Of a stretch of 64,000 nt of DNA, positions 39,547-46,887 are shown piece by piece. The notes under the pieces are model-generated. The model searched no databases. It was not told where the DNA came from and saw only the letters and a program-made list of their open reading frames with translations. The translations under genes were made by a program, and so were the position numbers. How positions within the stretch are numbered: the stretch's first letter is position 1; every line of letters begins with the position of its first letter. Source of the stretch: Bradyrhizobium sp. 164 (GTDB taxonomy: Bacteria; Pseudomonadota; Alphaproteobacteria; Rhizobiales; Xanthobacteraceae); assembly GCF_023073715.1 (NCBI RefSeq), contig NZ_JADPKA010000095.1, positions 124,001 through 188,000 of the forward strand, written 5' to 3'.

Positions 39547-41316
39547 ATGCAGAGCCGGCTTTCCATCCTCATCTTCGCGCTTGTCATGGCGGCGATCCCG
39601 TTTGTGCCCGGCATGCCGCCGTTCTGGATCGTGCTGCTCGACAATATCGGCCTTGCCGCCCTCGTCGCGATGGGCCTCGTGCTGCTGACCGGCGTCGGCG
39701 GTCTGACCTCGTTCGGGCAAGCGGCGTTCGTCGGCTTCGGCGCCTACACCACCGCGGTGCTGTCGACGAGCTACGGCCTGTCGCCCTGGCTGACGCTGCC
39801 GTTGTCGCTCGTGGTCAGCGGATCGCTCGCGGTGCTGCTCGGGCTGATCACCGTCCGCCTCTCCGGTCATTACCTGCCGCTCGGCACGCTCGCCTGGGGA
39901 CTCGGCCTGTTCTACCTCTTCAGCAAGCTGGAGTTTCTCGGCCGCAACGACGGCATCTCGGCGATCCCACCGCTGTCGATCGGCGCGTTCAAAATGCTCT
40001 CTCCCGGGTCGATCTATTACGCGATCTGGGTCGCCGTCATCGTCTCGGCCCTGCTGACGATGAACCTCTTGGACTCACGCACCGGCCGCGCCATCCGCGC
40101 GCTCCGGCGCGGCCATGTCGCGGCGGAAGCCTTCGGCGTGCACACGCCGCGCGCCAAGCTGCTGGTGTTCATCCATGCCGCGGTGCTGGCCGGCCTCTCC
40201 GGCTGGCTCTACGCGCATCTTCAGCGCGCGGTGAACCCGACGCCGTTCGGCGCCCAGGCCGGCATCGAATATCTCTTCATCGCGGTCGTCGGCGGCGCCG
40301 GCTATGTCTGGGGCGGCGTGCTCGGCGCGGCGATCGTCGTGGTGCTGAAGGAGGTGCTGCAAAGCTATCTGCCGCTGATCCTGCCCGGCTCCGGTCAGGT
40401 CGAGACCATCGTGTTCGGCATCATGCTGGTGGCGCTGCTGCAGCTCGCGCCCGGCGGCCTCTGGCCCTGGTTCATGTCGTTCATGCCCGAGCGCACCAGC
40501 GGCGGGAAGCCTGATACCTCGTTGAAGCTCGAATCACGCACTCGCGCTGCGGGCCCATCCGGCATTCTGCTCCAGGTCGAAAAAGCGCGAAAACAGTTCG
40601 GCGGCGTAGCCGCCGTCAACAACGTCTCCTTCGACGTCCAGGCCCGCGAGATCGTCGCGCTGATCGGCCCGAACGGCGCCGGCAAGAGCACGACGTTCAA
40701 CCTGATCACCGGCGTGCTGTCGGCGACCTCGGGCTCGATCTCGGTGCTCGGCAACAAGGTCGACAAGGCGCCGCCGCAGGAGATCGTCAAGCTCGGCATC
40801 TCCCGCACCTTCCAGCACGTCAAGCTCGTCCCCGACATGACGGTGCTGGAGAACGTCGCGATGGGCGCGCATCTGCGCGGCCATTCGGGGCCGATCGCCT
40901 CGATGCTGCGGCTCGACCGTGCCGACGAGGCCAAGCTGCTTGCCGAGGCCGCCCGCCAGATCGAGCGTGTCGGCCTTGCCGAGCAGATGCACCAGCTTGC
41001 AGGCTCGCTGTCGCTGGGACAGCAGCGCATCGTCGAGATCGCCCGCGCGCTCTGCGTCGATCCGATGCTGTTGCTGCTCGACGAGCCCGCCGCCGGCCTG
41101 CGCCATATGGAGAAGCAACGGCTCGCGACCCTGCTGCGCGACTTGCGCGACGGCGGCATGAGCGTGCTGCTGGTCGAGCACGACATGGGTTTCGTGATGA
41201 ACCTCGCCGACCGCATCGTGGTGCTTGATTTCGGCACCAAGATCGCAGAGGGAACACCCGCGACGATCAAGAGCGATCCCGAAGTGATCAAGGCCTATCT
41301 CGGAGTGGCGGCATGA
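39547..41316 (+). CDS. livM: Fused LivM permease - LivG ATPase
   Basis: A 589-residue fusion. Residues 1 to about 325 are a LivM permease (GLVLLTGVGGLTSFGQAAFVG, TGRAIRALRRGHVAAEAFGV coupling loop, VVGGAGYVWGGVLGAAIV). Residues about 338-589 are a LivG ATPase (Walker A GPNGAGKSTT, signature SLGQQRIVEIARAL, Walker B LLLLDEPAAGL, LLVEHDMGFVM). The junction is an unconserved linker (PERTSGGKPDTSLKLESRT). It is encoded 6 bases after livH and overlaps livF by 4 bases, so one permease-ATPase chain would assemble with LivH and LivF. Confidence 0.92.
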   Translation: MQSRLSILIFALVMAAIPFVPGMPPFWIVLLDNIGLAALVAMGLVLLTGVGGLTSFGQAAFVGFGAYTTAVLSTSYGLSPWLTLPLSLVVSGSLAVLLGLITVRLSGHYLPLGTLAWGLGLFYLFSKLEFLGRNDGISAIPPLSIGAFKMLSPGSIYYAIWVAVIVSALLTMNLLDSRTGRAIRALRRGHVAAEAFGVHTPRAKLLVFIHAAVLAGLSGWLYAHLQRAVNPTPFGAQAGIEYLFIAVVGGAGYVWGGVLGAAIVVVLKEVLQSYLPLILPGSGQVETIVFGIMLVALLQLAPGGLWPWFMSFMPERTSGGKPDTSLKLESRTRAAGPSGILLQVEKARKQFGGVAAVNNVSFDVQAREIVALIGPNGAGKSTTFNLITGVLSATSGSISVLGNKVDKAPPQEIVKLGISRTFQHVKLVPDMTVLENVAMGAHLRGHSGPIASMLRLDRADEAKLLAEAARQIERVGLAEQMHQLAGSLSLGQQRIVEIARALCVDPMLLLLDEPAAGLRHMEKQRLATLLRDLRDGGMSVLLVEHDMGFVMNLADRIVVLDFGTKIAEGTPATIKSDPEVIKAYLGVAA

Positions 41317-42044
41317 GCGCGCTGTTGTCCGTCACCGACGCACATGTCGCCTATGGCAAGGTCGAGGCCGTGCGCTCGGTCTCGCTCGAGGTTGGGGCCA
41401 ACCAGATCGTCACCATCGTCGGCGCCAACGGCGCCGGCAAGACCACGCTGCTCTTGGCCATTATGGGCATTTTGCCGCTCAAGGGCCGAGTCGCCTTTGC
41501 GGGCCAGGATCTGGCGCAGCTCGATATCGAGGACCGCGTCGCGATGGGCCTCGGCCTCGTTCCCGAGCACCGCGAATTGTTCGTGACCATGAATGTCGAG
41601 GACAATCTCGAGCTGGGCGCCTTCCGCATCGAGCGACGCAGGGCGAAAGCCTCGATGGAGCGGGTCTACGCGCTGTTTCCGCGGTTGAAGGAGCGGCGCA
41701 AGCAGCTCGCCGGCACGCTCTCCGGCGGCGAGCAACAGATGCTCGCGATGGGCCGTGCGCTAATGGGCGAGCCGAAGCTCCTGATGCTGGACGAGCCGAG
41801 CCTCGGCCTCGCCCCGATCATCGTCGCCGACATTTTCCGCATCGTCACCGAGCTCCGCGCCAGCGGCGTCTCCGTCCTGCTGGTCGAGCAGAACGCGCAG
41901 GCCGCCCTGAAGATCGCGGACCAGGCTTATGTGATGGAGCTCGGCGAGTTCGCGCTCAGCGGCAAGGCCAGCGACATCGCGGCAAACGAGCGCGTCGCGG
42001 CCAGCTATCTCGGCTTCCAGCACGAAGGCGAGAGTGCGTTGTAG
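41313..42044 (+). CDS. livF: Liv-type ABC transporter ATP-binding protein LivF, second transporter
   Basis: A 243-residue LivF ATPase with Walker A GANGAGKTTLLLAI, signature LSGGEQQMLAMGRAL, Walker B LLMLDEPSLGLAP and VLLVEQNAQAALKI. The ATG overlaps the TGA of the fusion gene. It ends the transport operon; a family E repeat follows, and the binding protein that most likely serves it is at 57.7 kb. Confidence 0.93.
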   Translation: MSALLSVTDAHVAYGKVEAVRSVSLEVGANQIVTIVGANGAGKTTLLLAIMGILPLKGRVAFAGQDLAQLDIEDRVAMGLGLVPEHRELFVTMNVEDNLELGAFRIERRRAKASMERVYALFPRLKERRKQLAGTLSGGEQQMLAMGRALMGEPKLLMLDEPSLGLAPIIVADIFRIVTELRASGVSVLLVEQNAQAALKIADQAYVMELGEFALSGKASDIAANERVAASYLGFQHEGESAL

Positions 42045-42071
42045 ATTCGAGGGGCTTCGGCGGCCCCCCTT

Positions 42072-42169
42072 GTCATCGCCCGCGAAGGCAGGCGATCCAG
42101 TACCGAGACGGTTGTGATTGAACCGAGGGGCCGCGGCGTACTGGATGCCCCGCCTTCGTGGGCATGACG
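42072..42169 (+). repeat. Palindromic intergenic repeat, family E, copy 3
   Basis: GTCATCGCCCGCGAAGGCAG at the left, CCCGCCTTCGTGGGCATGACGG at the right, inner GATCCAGTAC and GTACTGGAT arms. Confidence 0.8.
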
Positions 42170-42194
42170 GCGGAGGGTGCTGCGAAATCCGTGC

Positions 42195-42395
42195 CTAACG
42201 GCCCGCCGCCTTCTCTTTCAGCGCCGCGACTTCCGCCTCCAGCTCCGCGATTCTCGCATCCGTCGCCGCCAGCGCAGCGGCCACATCCGCGGCATCGAAT
42301 TTCTGCAGGATGTGCTGCGGGCAGTTGGCGTCCACGCCGCGATCTTGAACAGGATCACCTGCTCGGGCCGCGCGCGGTACCCCTTCGCATATAGC
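42195..42395 (-). pseudogene. Fragment of a pyridoxamine-oxidase-like gene (C-terminal end)
   Basis: The stretch is a diverged copy of the last about 65 codons of the intact gene at 46146-46766. In one frame it reads KGYRARPEQVILFKIAAW, and after a one-base deletion near 42332 (a C missing relative to the intact copy) another frame reads NCPQHILQKFDAADVAAALAA and ends ALKEKAAGR. By eye about 85 percent of bases match over about 195 bases, in the same orientation. The upstream part of the gene is absent. Confidence 0.8.
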
Positions 42396-42572
42396 TCCTC
42401 GCCCAATTTCTCGTACCGATTTAGCCCACGGCGTTTTTGCCGGCGTAGCGACGACATCCGCGGCTCCTTCGGCTGACTGCCACGTCCGATGAGGCTTGTT
42501 CACGCAGGTCAGCTTGATACTAGCTGGCACTACCTCGGAACATCTTCACAAATGCTTCGAGTTCCTTCACGT

Positions 42573-43286
42573 TCAGATCTGAAATTGCGATGTAGGATCG
42601 CTCACGGTCTGACCATCTGACCATCTGACCATATTGAAGCCATTCTCAGTGCGCAACTCGAAGGGCACGTCCAGGTGATGATGCACGGAGATTTCGGTCA
42701 GACTGATCACGTGCTCGCGTCTGCGATATACCAGGGTCGACAGCGGAGTCCTGCCGACGACATCAACGCGTCCGCCGAGAAGTTCGAAGCCTTGAGCAGC
42801 AAGATCAACGACCGTTGGCGATTCCGTGATCCGACCGTTGAACCAGGGCTTGACGGTGTGCTTGTCCGAGGAAACGACATCGGTGGGCCGTGCTGCCATT
42901 AGCGAGCGGAGATGGCCGTCGAAGAGTTCGGCTACGACGATATCCCGCTGCGCGGTCCCGCGGAGTGCGATTCCCGTCAAGGTGCTTGACAGGGCAGCTA
43001 CGACCAAGATCGAGGCTGCCATCTTGGCCCAACTGGGCGTTCGTTGTCTCGTTTGGAGCCCAAAGGTGGCCTCGAGCCGCGATCGGAGCCGCGGCGGAAG
43101 CGGCTCCGGCGGGAATTTCTCGGCAAGCACTTTCTTCAAGGCACCAACTTCATCTGCGAGCTTCCGCAAGTCGGGGTCGCTTGCGATCTTGCGCTCGACT
43201 GTGAGCGCGGCGGTGACGTCGAGTTCTCCGTCGAGATAGGCGTGAATGAGATGCACGTCATTGTCGTCGGAGAGTGTCATGAGCAT
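42573..43286 (-). CDS. Transmembrane anti-sigma factor
   Basis: A 237-residue protein with the layout of a membrane anti-sigma factor: cytoplasmic N-terminal domain (VHLIHAYLDGELDVTAALTVERKIASDP-like, residues 11-38; the zinc-ligand cysteines of the ZAS class are absent), a single membrane segment (about 86-109, WAKMAASILVVAALSSTLTG) and a periplasmic domain of about 120 residues. It would hold the adjacent ECF sigma factor inactive until a periplasmic signal arrives. The start overlaps the end of the sigma gene by 10 bases, so the pair is co-translated. Confidence 0.82.
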   Translation of the reverse strand: MLMTLSDDNDVHLIHAYLDGELDVTAALTVERKIASDPDLRKLADEVGALKKVLAEKFPPEPLPPRLRSRLEATFGLQTRQRTPSWAKMAASILVVAALSSTLTGIALRGTAQRDIVVAELFDGHLRSLMAARPTDVVSSDKHTVKPWFNGRITESPTVVDLAAQGFELLGGRVDVVGRTPLSTLVYRRREHVISLTEISVHHHLDVPFELRTENGFNMVRWSDGQTVSDPTSQFQI

Positions 43287-43829
43287 CTCTCCTCCTTCAT
43301 TCCTGCAATCAGCTTCTGGCGGGCTCGCGCAAGCCTCGACATCACGGTTCCGATCGGACTACCCGTGATGTCAGCGATGTCGCGATATTCGAGCCCCTGG
43401 ATATCTCGCAAGACCAGTACTTCCCTGAATTCCGGCGGCAGGGCCGCGATGAACATTTCAAGTTTCGCCGCCTCGGCCGCGGCAATAAGCGCTGCTTCCG
43501 GTGATCCTGACGCATCCAGTTCACCTCCCCGCTCGGCAATGGAGCGATCACCCTCGCTCAGTTCGTCAAGGCTGACCAAAGCCGCGGCCTTTTTTTTCCC
43601 TGAGTAAGGTGAAGGCAGTATTCCTCACTATCGTCAGCAGCCAGGCGCGTGCATTCGGTCCCGAAAACCGCGGTAATGCGCGAAACGCCCTGATGCACGC
43701 CTCCTGGACGACGTCCTCGGCATCTGCACGGTTATGCGTGAGCCAGCGCGCAAACGCATGCGCGTCGGCGAGATAGGGCGCTACGACAGTCGCGAATTTC
43801 TTCCTGTCGTCGTTGGGGTTCAAGCTCAT
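43277..43829 (-). pseudogene. ECF sigma factor gene with a frameshift in an A8 tract
   Basis: Two frames together make a normal 183-residue ECF sigma factor. Region 2 is intact in the first frame (FARWLTHNRADAEDVVQEACIRAFRALPRF, ARAWLLTIVRNTAFTLLREKK). Region 4 is intact in the second (ALPPEFREVLVLRDIQGLEYRDIADITG, GTVMSRLARARQKLI). The switch falls at eight consecutive A on the coding strand (T run at 43590-43597); seven A would restore the frame. It may be a real break, a sequencing error, or slippage-dependent expression. ATG at 43829 has GGCAGGGG upstream; an ECF-like promoter precedes it. Confidence 0.8.
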
Positions 43830-43842
43830 CCCCTGCCTAATC

Positions 43843-43868
43843 AACTCAAATATGGAACCAATTATTCC
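43843..43868 (-). promoter_or_regulatory. Candidate ECF-type promoter of the sigma/anti-sigma operon
   Basis: On the minus strand ACCGGGAAT, with GGAAT as -35, a 17-base spacer and AGTT as -10. It would allow autoregulation. The implied leader to the ATG is very short (about 7-8 bases). Confidence 0.5.
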
Positions 43869-44173
43869 CGGTCTGCAGAAAAATAAGGGGACGCTCGCTG
43901 TAGCGTTCTTCAAAGGACAAGCAGCCTCGCAACTCGGAGTACCGGCCGCAGCGGCAGCCAACCTCATTCGAATGGACTATTCCGCTGCAAATGAGGCGTC
44001 GCAAGCAGATTGCCGCATCTCACCGCTGCAGGGCTCTTGCTGGACAAAAACGGGCGCTTGCCTGAATCGCGACGAACGGCCTACCCGGCACTTGAATCTA
44101 ACGGCACAACTGGACTCGAAGACGCCGTTGTTTATTCCCAAGCCCCGGCGAAAAAGATTTCTGGTGGCCACCG

Positions 44174-44199
44174 GGAATTTTTCCGCACCGGGCCAAGTT
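44174..44199 (+). promoter_or_regulatory. Candidate ECF-type promoter of the GNAT gene cluster
   Basis: GGAAT, 17-base spacer, AGTT, in the same ACCGGGAAT context as the promoter facing the sigma gene. The -10 ends 53 bases before the GNAT start. Confidence 0.55.
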
Positions 44200-44252
44200 A
44201 ACTGAACATCGGTACACTTGGGCAATTCCAGCATTCGCTCAAAGGGGCACCA

Positions 44253-44843
44253 ATGGCGGCGATTAGAGGAATCGCGCGAGCAGACATGGACGTGCTGTTG
44301 TGGTCCAACCCCCAACACTATGATCCTGACATCTGTCAGCTCGACATTCGGCAGCTTCCATTGGTGCAGGCATTCTTGTCCACGCTCGATGCTGAGACCC
44401 GCTGCCGCCGGTTTGGCGTGCCGGTCTCTGACGCGGTGCTTGATCTTCATGCGATCAGCGCACTCGACAATGCTGCGCTCATGCTCGGAATCTTCTCCGA
44501 ACAGAGGCTTCGCGGGATGCTGGAGCTCTATCGGCGCGGCGGCTCCGACGTGATGGAGCTTCTGATGGTGGTAGAGCGAGGATCGCGTCGGCGTGGAATG
44601 GGCAGGCGCCTGCTGAATGCGTCGATGCTTCACGCCTTGAATATGGATGCTCGAAGCGTTGATCTTATCTACGCGAGCGACAACTGGCCGATGCGAAGAC
44701 TTGTGCAAAGGGCGGGAGCCAGGATCGATCTTGCCTTTGGCACATTCCGTGCCCGGATCGATCTTGCGCAGAGGCCAACGATCGCAAGACATTTGGGAAC
44801 TCCCATTGCCGATGATTTGCCGGCAATTCGAAGAGCTACGTGA
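44253..44843 (+). CDS. GNAT-family N-acetyltransferase in the ECF locus
   Basis: A 196-residue GNAT protein. Family marks are VMELLMVVERGSRRRGMGRRLLNASMLHAL (beta4 and the acetyl-CoA loop RRRGMG, residues about 100-128) and IYASDNWPMRRLVQRAGARID near the C terminus. The N-terminal part (FLSTLDAETRCRRFGVPVSDAVLDLHA) resembles GNAT proteins often annotated next to sensor or stress genes. It is first in a plus-strand cluster divergent from the sigma factor and sits behind an ECF-like promoter, so it is a candidate member of that regulon. Confidence 0.82.
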   Translation: MAAIRGIARADMDVLLWSNPQHYDPDICQLDIRQLPLVQAFLSTLDAETRCRRFGVPVSDAVLDLHAISALDNAALMLGIFSEQRLRGMLELYRRGGSDVMELLMVVERGSRRRGMGRRLLNASMLHALNMDARSVDLIYASDNWPMRRLVQRAGARIDLAFGTFRARIDLAQRPTIARHLGTPIADDLPAIRRAT

Positions 44844-44929
44844 AGGACAAATTTGGCCTCTTCTGCTCCCGAGCCTTATGAGCTGGTTCACAGAAAAGCG
44901 CAGGATACTCGGATATTTGGAGTGCAGAC

Positions 44930-45403
44930 ATGACTTTGGCAGATTACTCGTTTGGCGCATTCGCATTTTTGAACACAGCGAGACTGTTGGGCTATTTTCC
45001 CCAGATCGTGCGCGTCCACCGCGACAGCAATGGCGCCGAGGCAGTTTCAGTCTTTACCTGGCTGCTGTTCTCCGCCGCAAATATAGCGACTGTAAGCTAC
45101 GCCATGATCGTCTCGCATGACGCTGCGATGGCGACCATTTTCGCGCTTAACACGCTCGGATGTCTGACCATTGTCGGTCTGACGATGTGGAGGCGAGCAG
45201 GGATCCGCAAGACGGGGGCCGATGATGGAGCGTCAAATGAGAGAATATTTGGAGCCTCAACGGAGAAAGTACCTCTACGAGCTAAGTCCCAAGGACCGCA
45301 GATTTTGGCGGAGATGGCAGATTGGCTGGTCGTTGGCCTACTCCGCCGTTCTGTTCGCTCTCATCGGCGTAGGATACCTTCTGCCTGGACCCACGGACAC
45401 TGA
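44930..45403 (+). CDS. PQ-loop (SemiSWEET-like) membrane protein
   Basis: A 157-residue frame whose first about 90 residues form a compact three-helix PQ-loop unit: FLNTARLLGYFPQIVRVHRD (helix 1 with the PQ motif), GAEAVSVFTWLLFSAANIATVSYAMIV (helix 2) and AMATIFALNTLGCLTIVGLTMW (helix 3). SemiSWEETs dimerise to pass sugars through the membrane. Residues after about 95 look like out-of-frame sequence and overlap the next gene by 182 bases, so a true end is uncertain; a frameshift that lost the normal stop is possible. Confidence 0.7.
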   Translation: MTLADYSFGAFAFLNTARLLGYFPQIVRVHRDSNGAEAVSVFTWLLFSAANIATVSYAMIVSHDAAMATIFALNTLGCLTIVGLTMWRRAGIRKTGADDGASNERIFGASTEKVPLRAKSQGPQILAEMADWLVVGLLRRSVRSHRRRIPSAWTHGH

Positions 45404-45467
45404 AGTCATGCAACTTAATTCGCCAGGACAGCACATCCGCATCGTGCGATTTGGCGGATTGAATTGA
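45222..45467 (+). CDS. Small membrane protein of unknown function
   Basis: An 81-residue protein with a charged N-terminal half (REYLEPQRRKYLYELSPKDRRFWRR) and one membrane segment (WSLAYSAVLFALIGVGYLLP, residues about 36-55), then a short polar tail. I do not recognise the family. Its composition looks like a real protein, more so than the overlapping C-terminal part of the PQ-loop frame. The two starts ATGATG at 45222 are close to a GGGGCC run. Confidence 0.55.
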   Translation: MMERQMREYLEPQRRKYLYELSPKDRRFWRRWQIGWSLAYSAVLFALIGVGYLLPGPTDTEVMQLNSPGQHIRIVRFGGLN

Positions 45468-45565
45468 AGTCGCGCGCTAAACTTCGAACCAGCGTTCCGC
45501 GCGAACCCACATCGCTGCTCCATTCGGCATGCGACCACTGTGTTTCTCAACGGGGAGTAATTGAC

Positions 45566-45745
45566 ATGACGATAGCAGATCGCATCCAAAACACTTCCTC
45601 CGATTTAACGGCTCGCAGTTACGATGGATTGATCCTGCTTGGATATGCCGCGTTCGCGGTGCTTGCGCTCGCTGCGATTTACCTCGCCGCAGAAAGTCCA
45701 GGTCTGGCCAGCGGCGATCTTGTGGCGGCGGCAGTAATGCCATGA
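45566..45745 (+). CDS. Small single-pass membrane protein of unknown function
   Basis: A 59-residue protein: polar start MTIADRIQNTSSDLTARSY, one hydrophobic helix (LILLGYAAFAVLALAAIYLA, residues about 22-41) and a short tail. ATG at 45566 follows GGGGAG. The open frame extends upstream to 45464 but lacks a ribosome site there. Function unknown. Confidence 0.5.
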   Translation: MTIADRIQNTSSDLTARSYDGLILLGYAAFAVLALAAIYLAAESPGLASGDLVAAAVMP

Positions 45746-46145
45746 ATTGAATCATCGAGCTCGCGGTCGATCGATTGGAGCTTTGGCTGGGGAAGCTCAA
45801 ACATGCAAATGGTCAAGCAGGAGCGCGCCTTGAAAGCACTCTTGGCGGTCCCAGTCCGCGCGATAAAAACTCCTGCTTGAGCTCGAATAAGAACATCGCC
45901 TCCTGGCAATTTCGCGCATTTGATGCACATGGCCAGTGTATGTGCTTGCACGTTGGACTCGCGCCTCGCCGTTTGCTTCACGAGCGACGAATACTCCCCG
46001 ATCGTCGCCTGTCGGTACTCCTCCACCAGAATCGTGCACTGCATATGCACGCCCTGTATAGCTGCGGCGCTGGCTCCGCAAAATCACTGCGAGTTGCAAT
46101 CGCGGAGCACCCCCTTCTCCCGGCAAGCGAGGACAGGCGAAAAGC
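45746..46145. other. 400-bp region without a convincing gene
   Basis: Lower GC than average. Minus-strand frames at 45679-46050 and 45797-46126 are open but show no family motif and lack a clear ribosome site. It joins the accessory segment to the intact copy of the duplicated pyridoxamine-oxidase-like gene. Confidence 0.5.
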
Positions 46146-46766
46146 TCAGCTCGCCTTCTCGCTCTTCAACGCCGCAACCTCCGCTTCCAGCTCCGCAATC
46201 CTCGCGTCCCTCGCCGCCAGGGCAGCGGCCACATCCGCCGCATCGAACTTCTGCGGGATGTGCTGCGGGCAGTTGGTGTCCCACGCCGCGATCTTGAACA
46301 GGATCACCTGCTCCGGCCGCGCGCGATAGCCCTTCGGCATCAGCGACGCGATCAGCGCCTCGTCGTCCTCGACGACGCGCGCCTCACCCCAGATCTTCAC
46401 CCGGCGGCGATGGGCGTAGTCCATCATGAAGATGTAGGCCTTGGGATTCTCCGAGAGATTACCCTGGGTGATGAACTGCTGGTTGCCGGCATAGTCGGTG
46501 AAGGCGAGCGTCTGCTTGTCGAGCACCTTGAGAAATCCCTTCGGGCCGCCGCGGTGCTGGATGTAGGGCTGGCCGTCCGCCGAGGCAGTGGCGAAGTAAA
46601 AGCTGTTGGCCTCAGTGAGGAACGCCGCGAGGTTGTCGTCGACCTCGGTGCGCCAGCCGCGCTGCTCGGCGCGGGCATAGGCCTCTCGCGAGCCCTTGCG
46701 CGCCTGAATCGCCTTCACCGCCGGCGAAAAGGCGACGTCGCTGGCATAGGTGTGGGCTGCTGTCAT
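46146..46766 (-). CDS. Pyridoxamine 5'-phosphate oxidase-like FMN-binding protein
   Basis: A 206-residue split-barrel flavoprotein of the PNPOx-like superfamily. The core is NSFYFATASADGQPYIQHRGGPKGFLKVL (residues about 53-81), LAFTDYAGNQQFITQGNLSENPKAYIFMMDY and RRVKIWGEARVV, an FMN-binding split barrel seen in general-stress-type proteins rather than true PdxH. It ends with a coiled-coil-like tail (ARIAELEAEVAALKSEK). ATG at 46766 has AGGAGA upstream. It diverges from a LysR gene and its 3' end is duplicated at 42195-42395. Confidence 0.88.
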   Translation of the reverse strand: MTAAHTYASDVAFSPAVKAIQARKGSREAYARAEQRGWRTEVDDNLAAFLTEANSFYFATASADGQPYIQHRGGPKGFLKVLDKQTLAFTDYAGNQQFITQGNLSENPKAYIFMMDYAHRRRVKIWGEARVVEDDEALIASLMPKGYRARPEQVILFKIAAWDTNCPQHIPQKFDAADVAAALAARDARIAELEAEVAALKSEKAS

Positions 46767-46865
46767 CGGAACGTCTCCTGAAATTCCGGCGCATTCTTCC
46801 GTCTTTCGCCAGCTAAGATGGACTTGCCAACGCCCAGAACAATCTGGCCGCTTGACACTTCACCG

Positions 46866-46880
46866 TTGCAATATATGCAA
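46866..46880. promoter_or_regulatory. Candidate LysR binding site
   Basis: Palindrome TTGCAATATATGCAA (arms TTGCA and TGCAA, T-N11-A form) between the divergent PNPOx-like and lysR genes, 8 bases before the lysR start and 99 bases from the other gene. Confidence 0.5.
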
Positions 46881-46887
46881 TAATGCC

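Larger units (their letters stand above)
43830..44252. other. Divergent control region of the ECF sigma locus
   Basis: 423 bp between the sigma gene (minus) and the GNAT gene (plus). It has two outward-facing ECF-like promoters (43843-43868 and 44174-44199). Short open frames here have no recognisable similarity and are not called. Confidence 0.55.

Noticed and set aside
43813..44205. 130-codon plus-strand frame between the sigma and GNAT genes
   Set aside because: No family motif, starts inside the sigma leader and runs across both candidate promoters.
43977..44966. 329-codon minus-strand frame opposite the GNAT gene
   Set aside because: Antisense shadow of a recognisable acetyltransferase.
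45679..46050. 123-codon minus-strand frame
   Set aside because: No similarity recognised and no clear ribosome site; it overlaps the end of a more plausible small gene on the other strand. It could be a decayed gene but cannot be supported.
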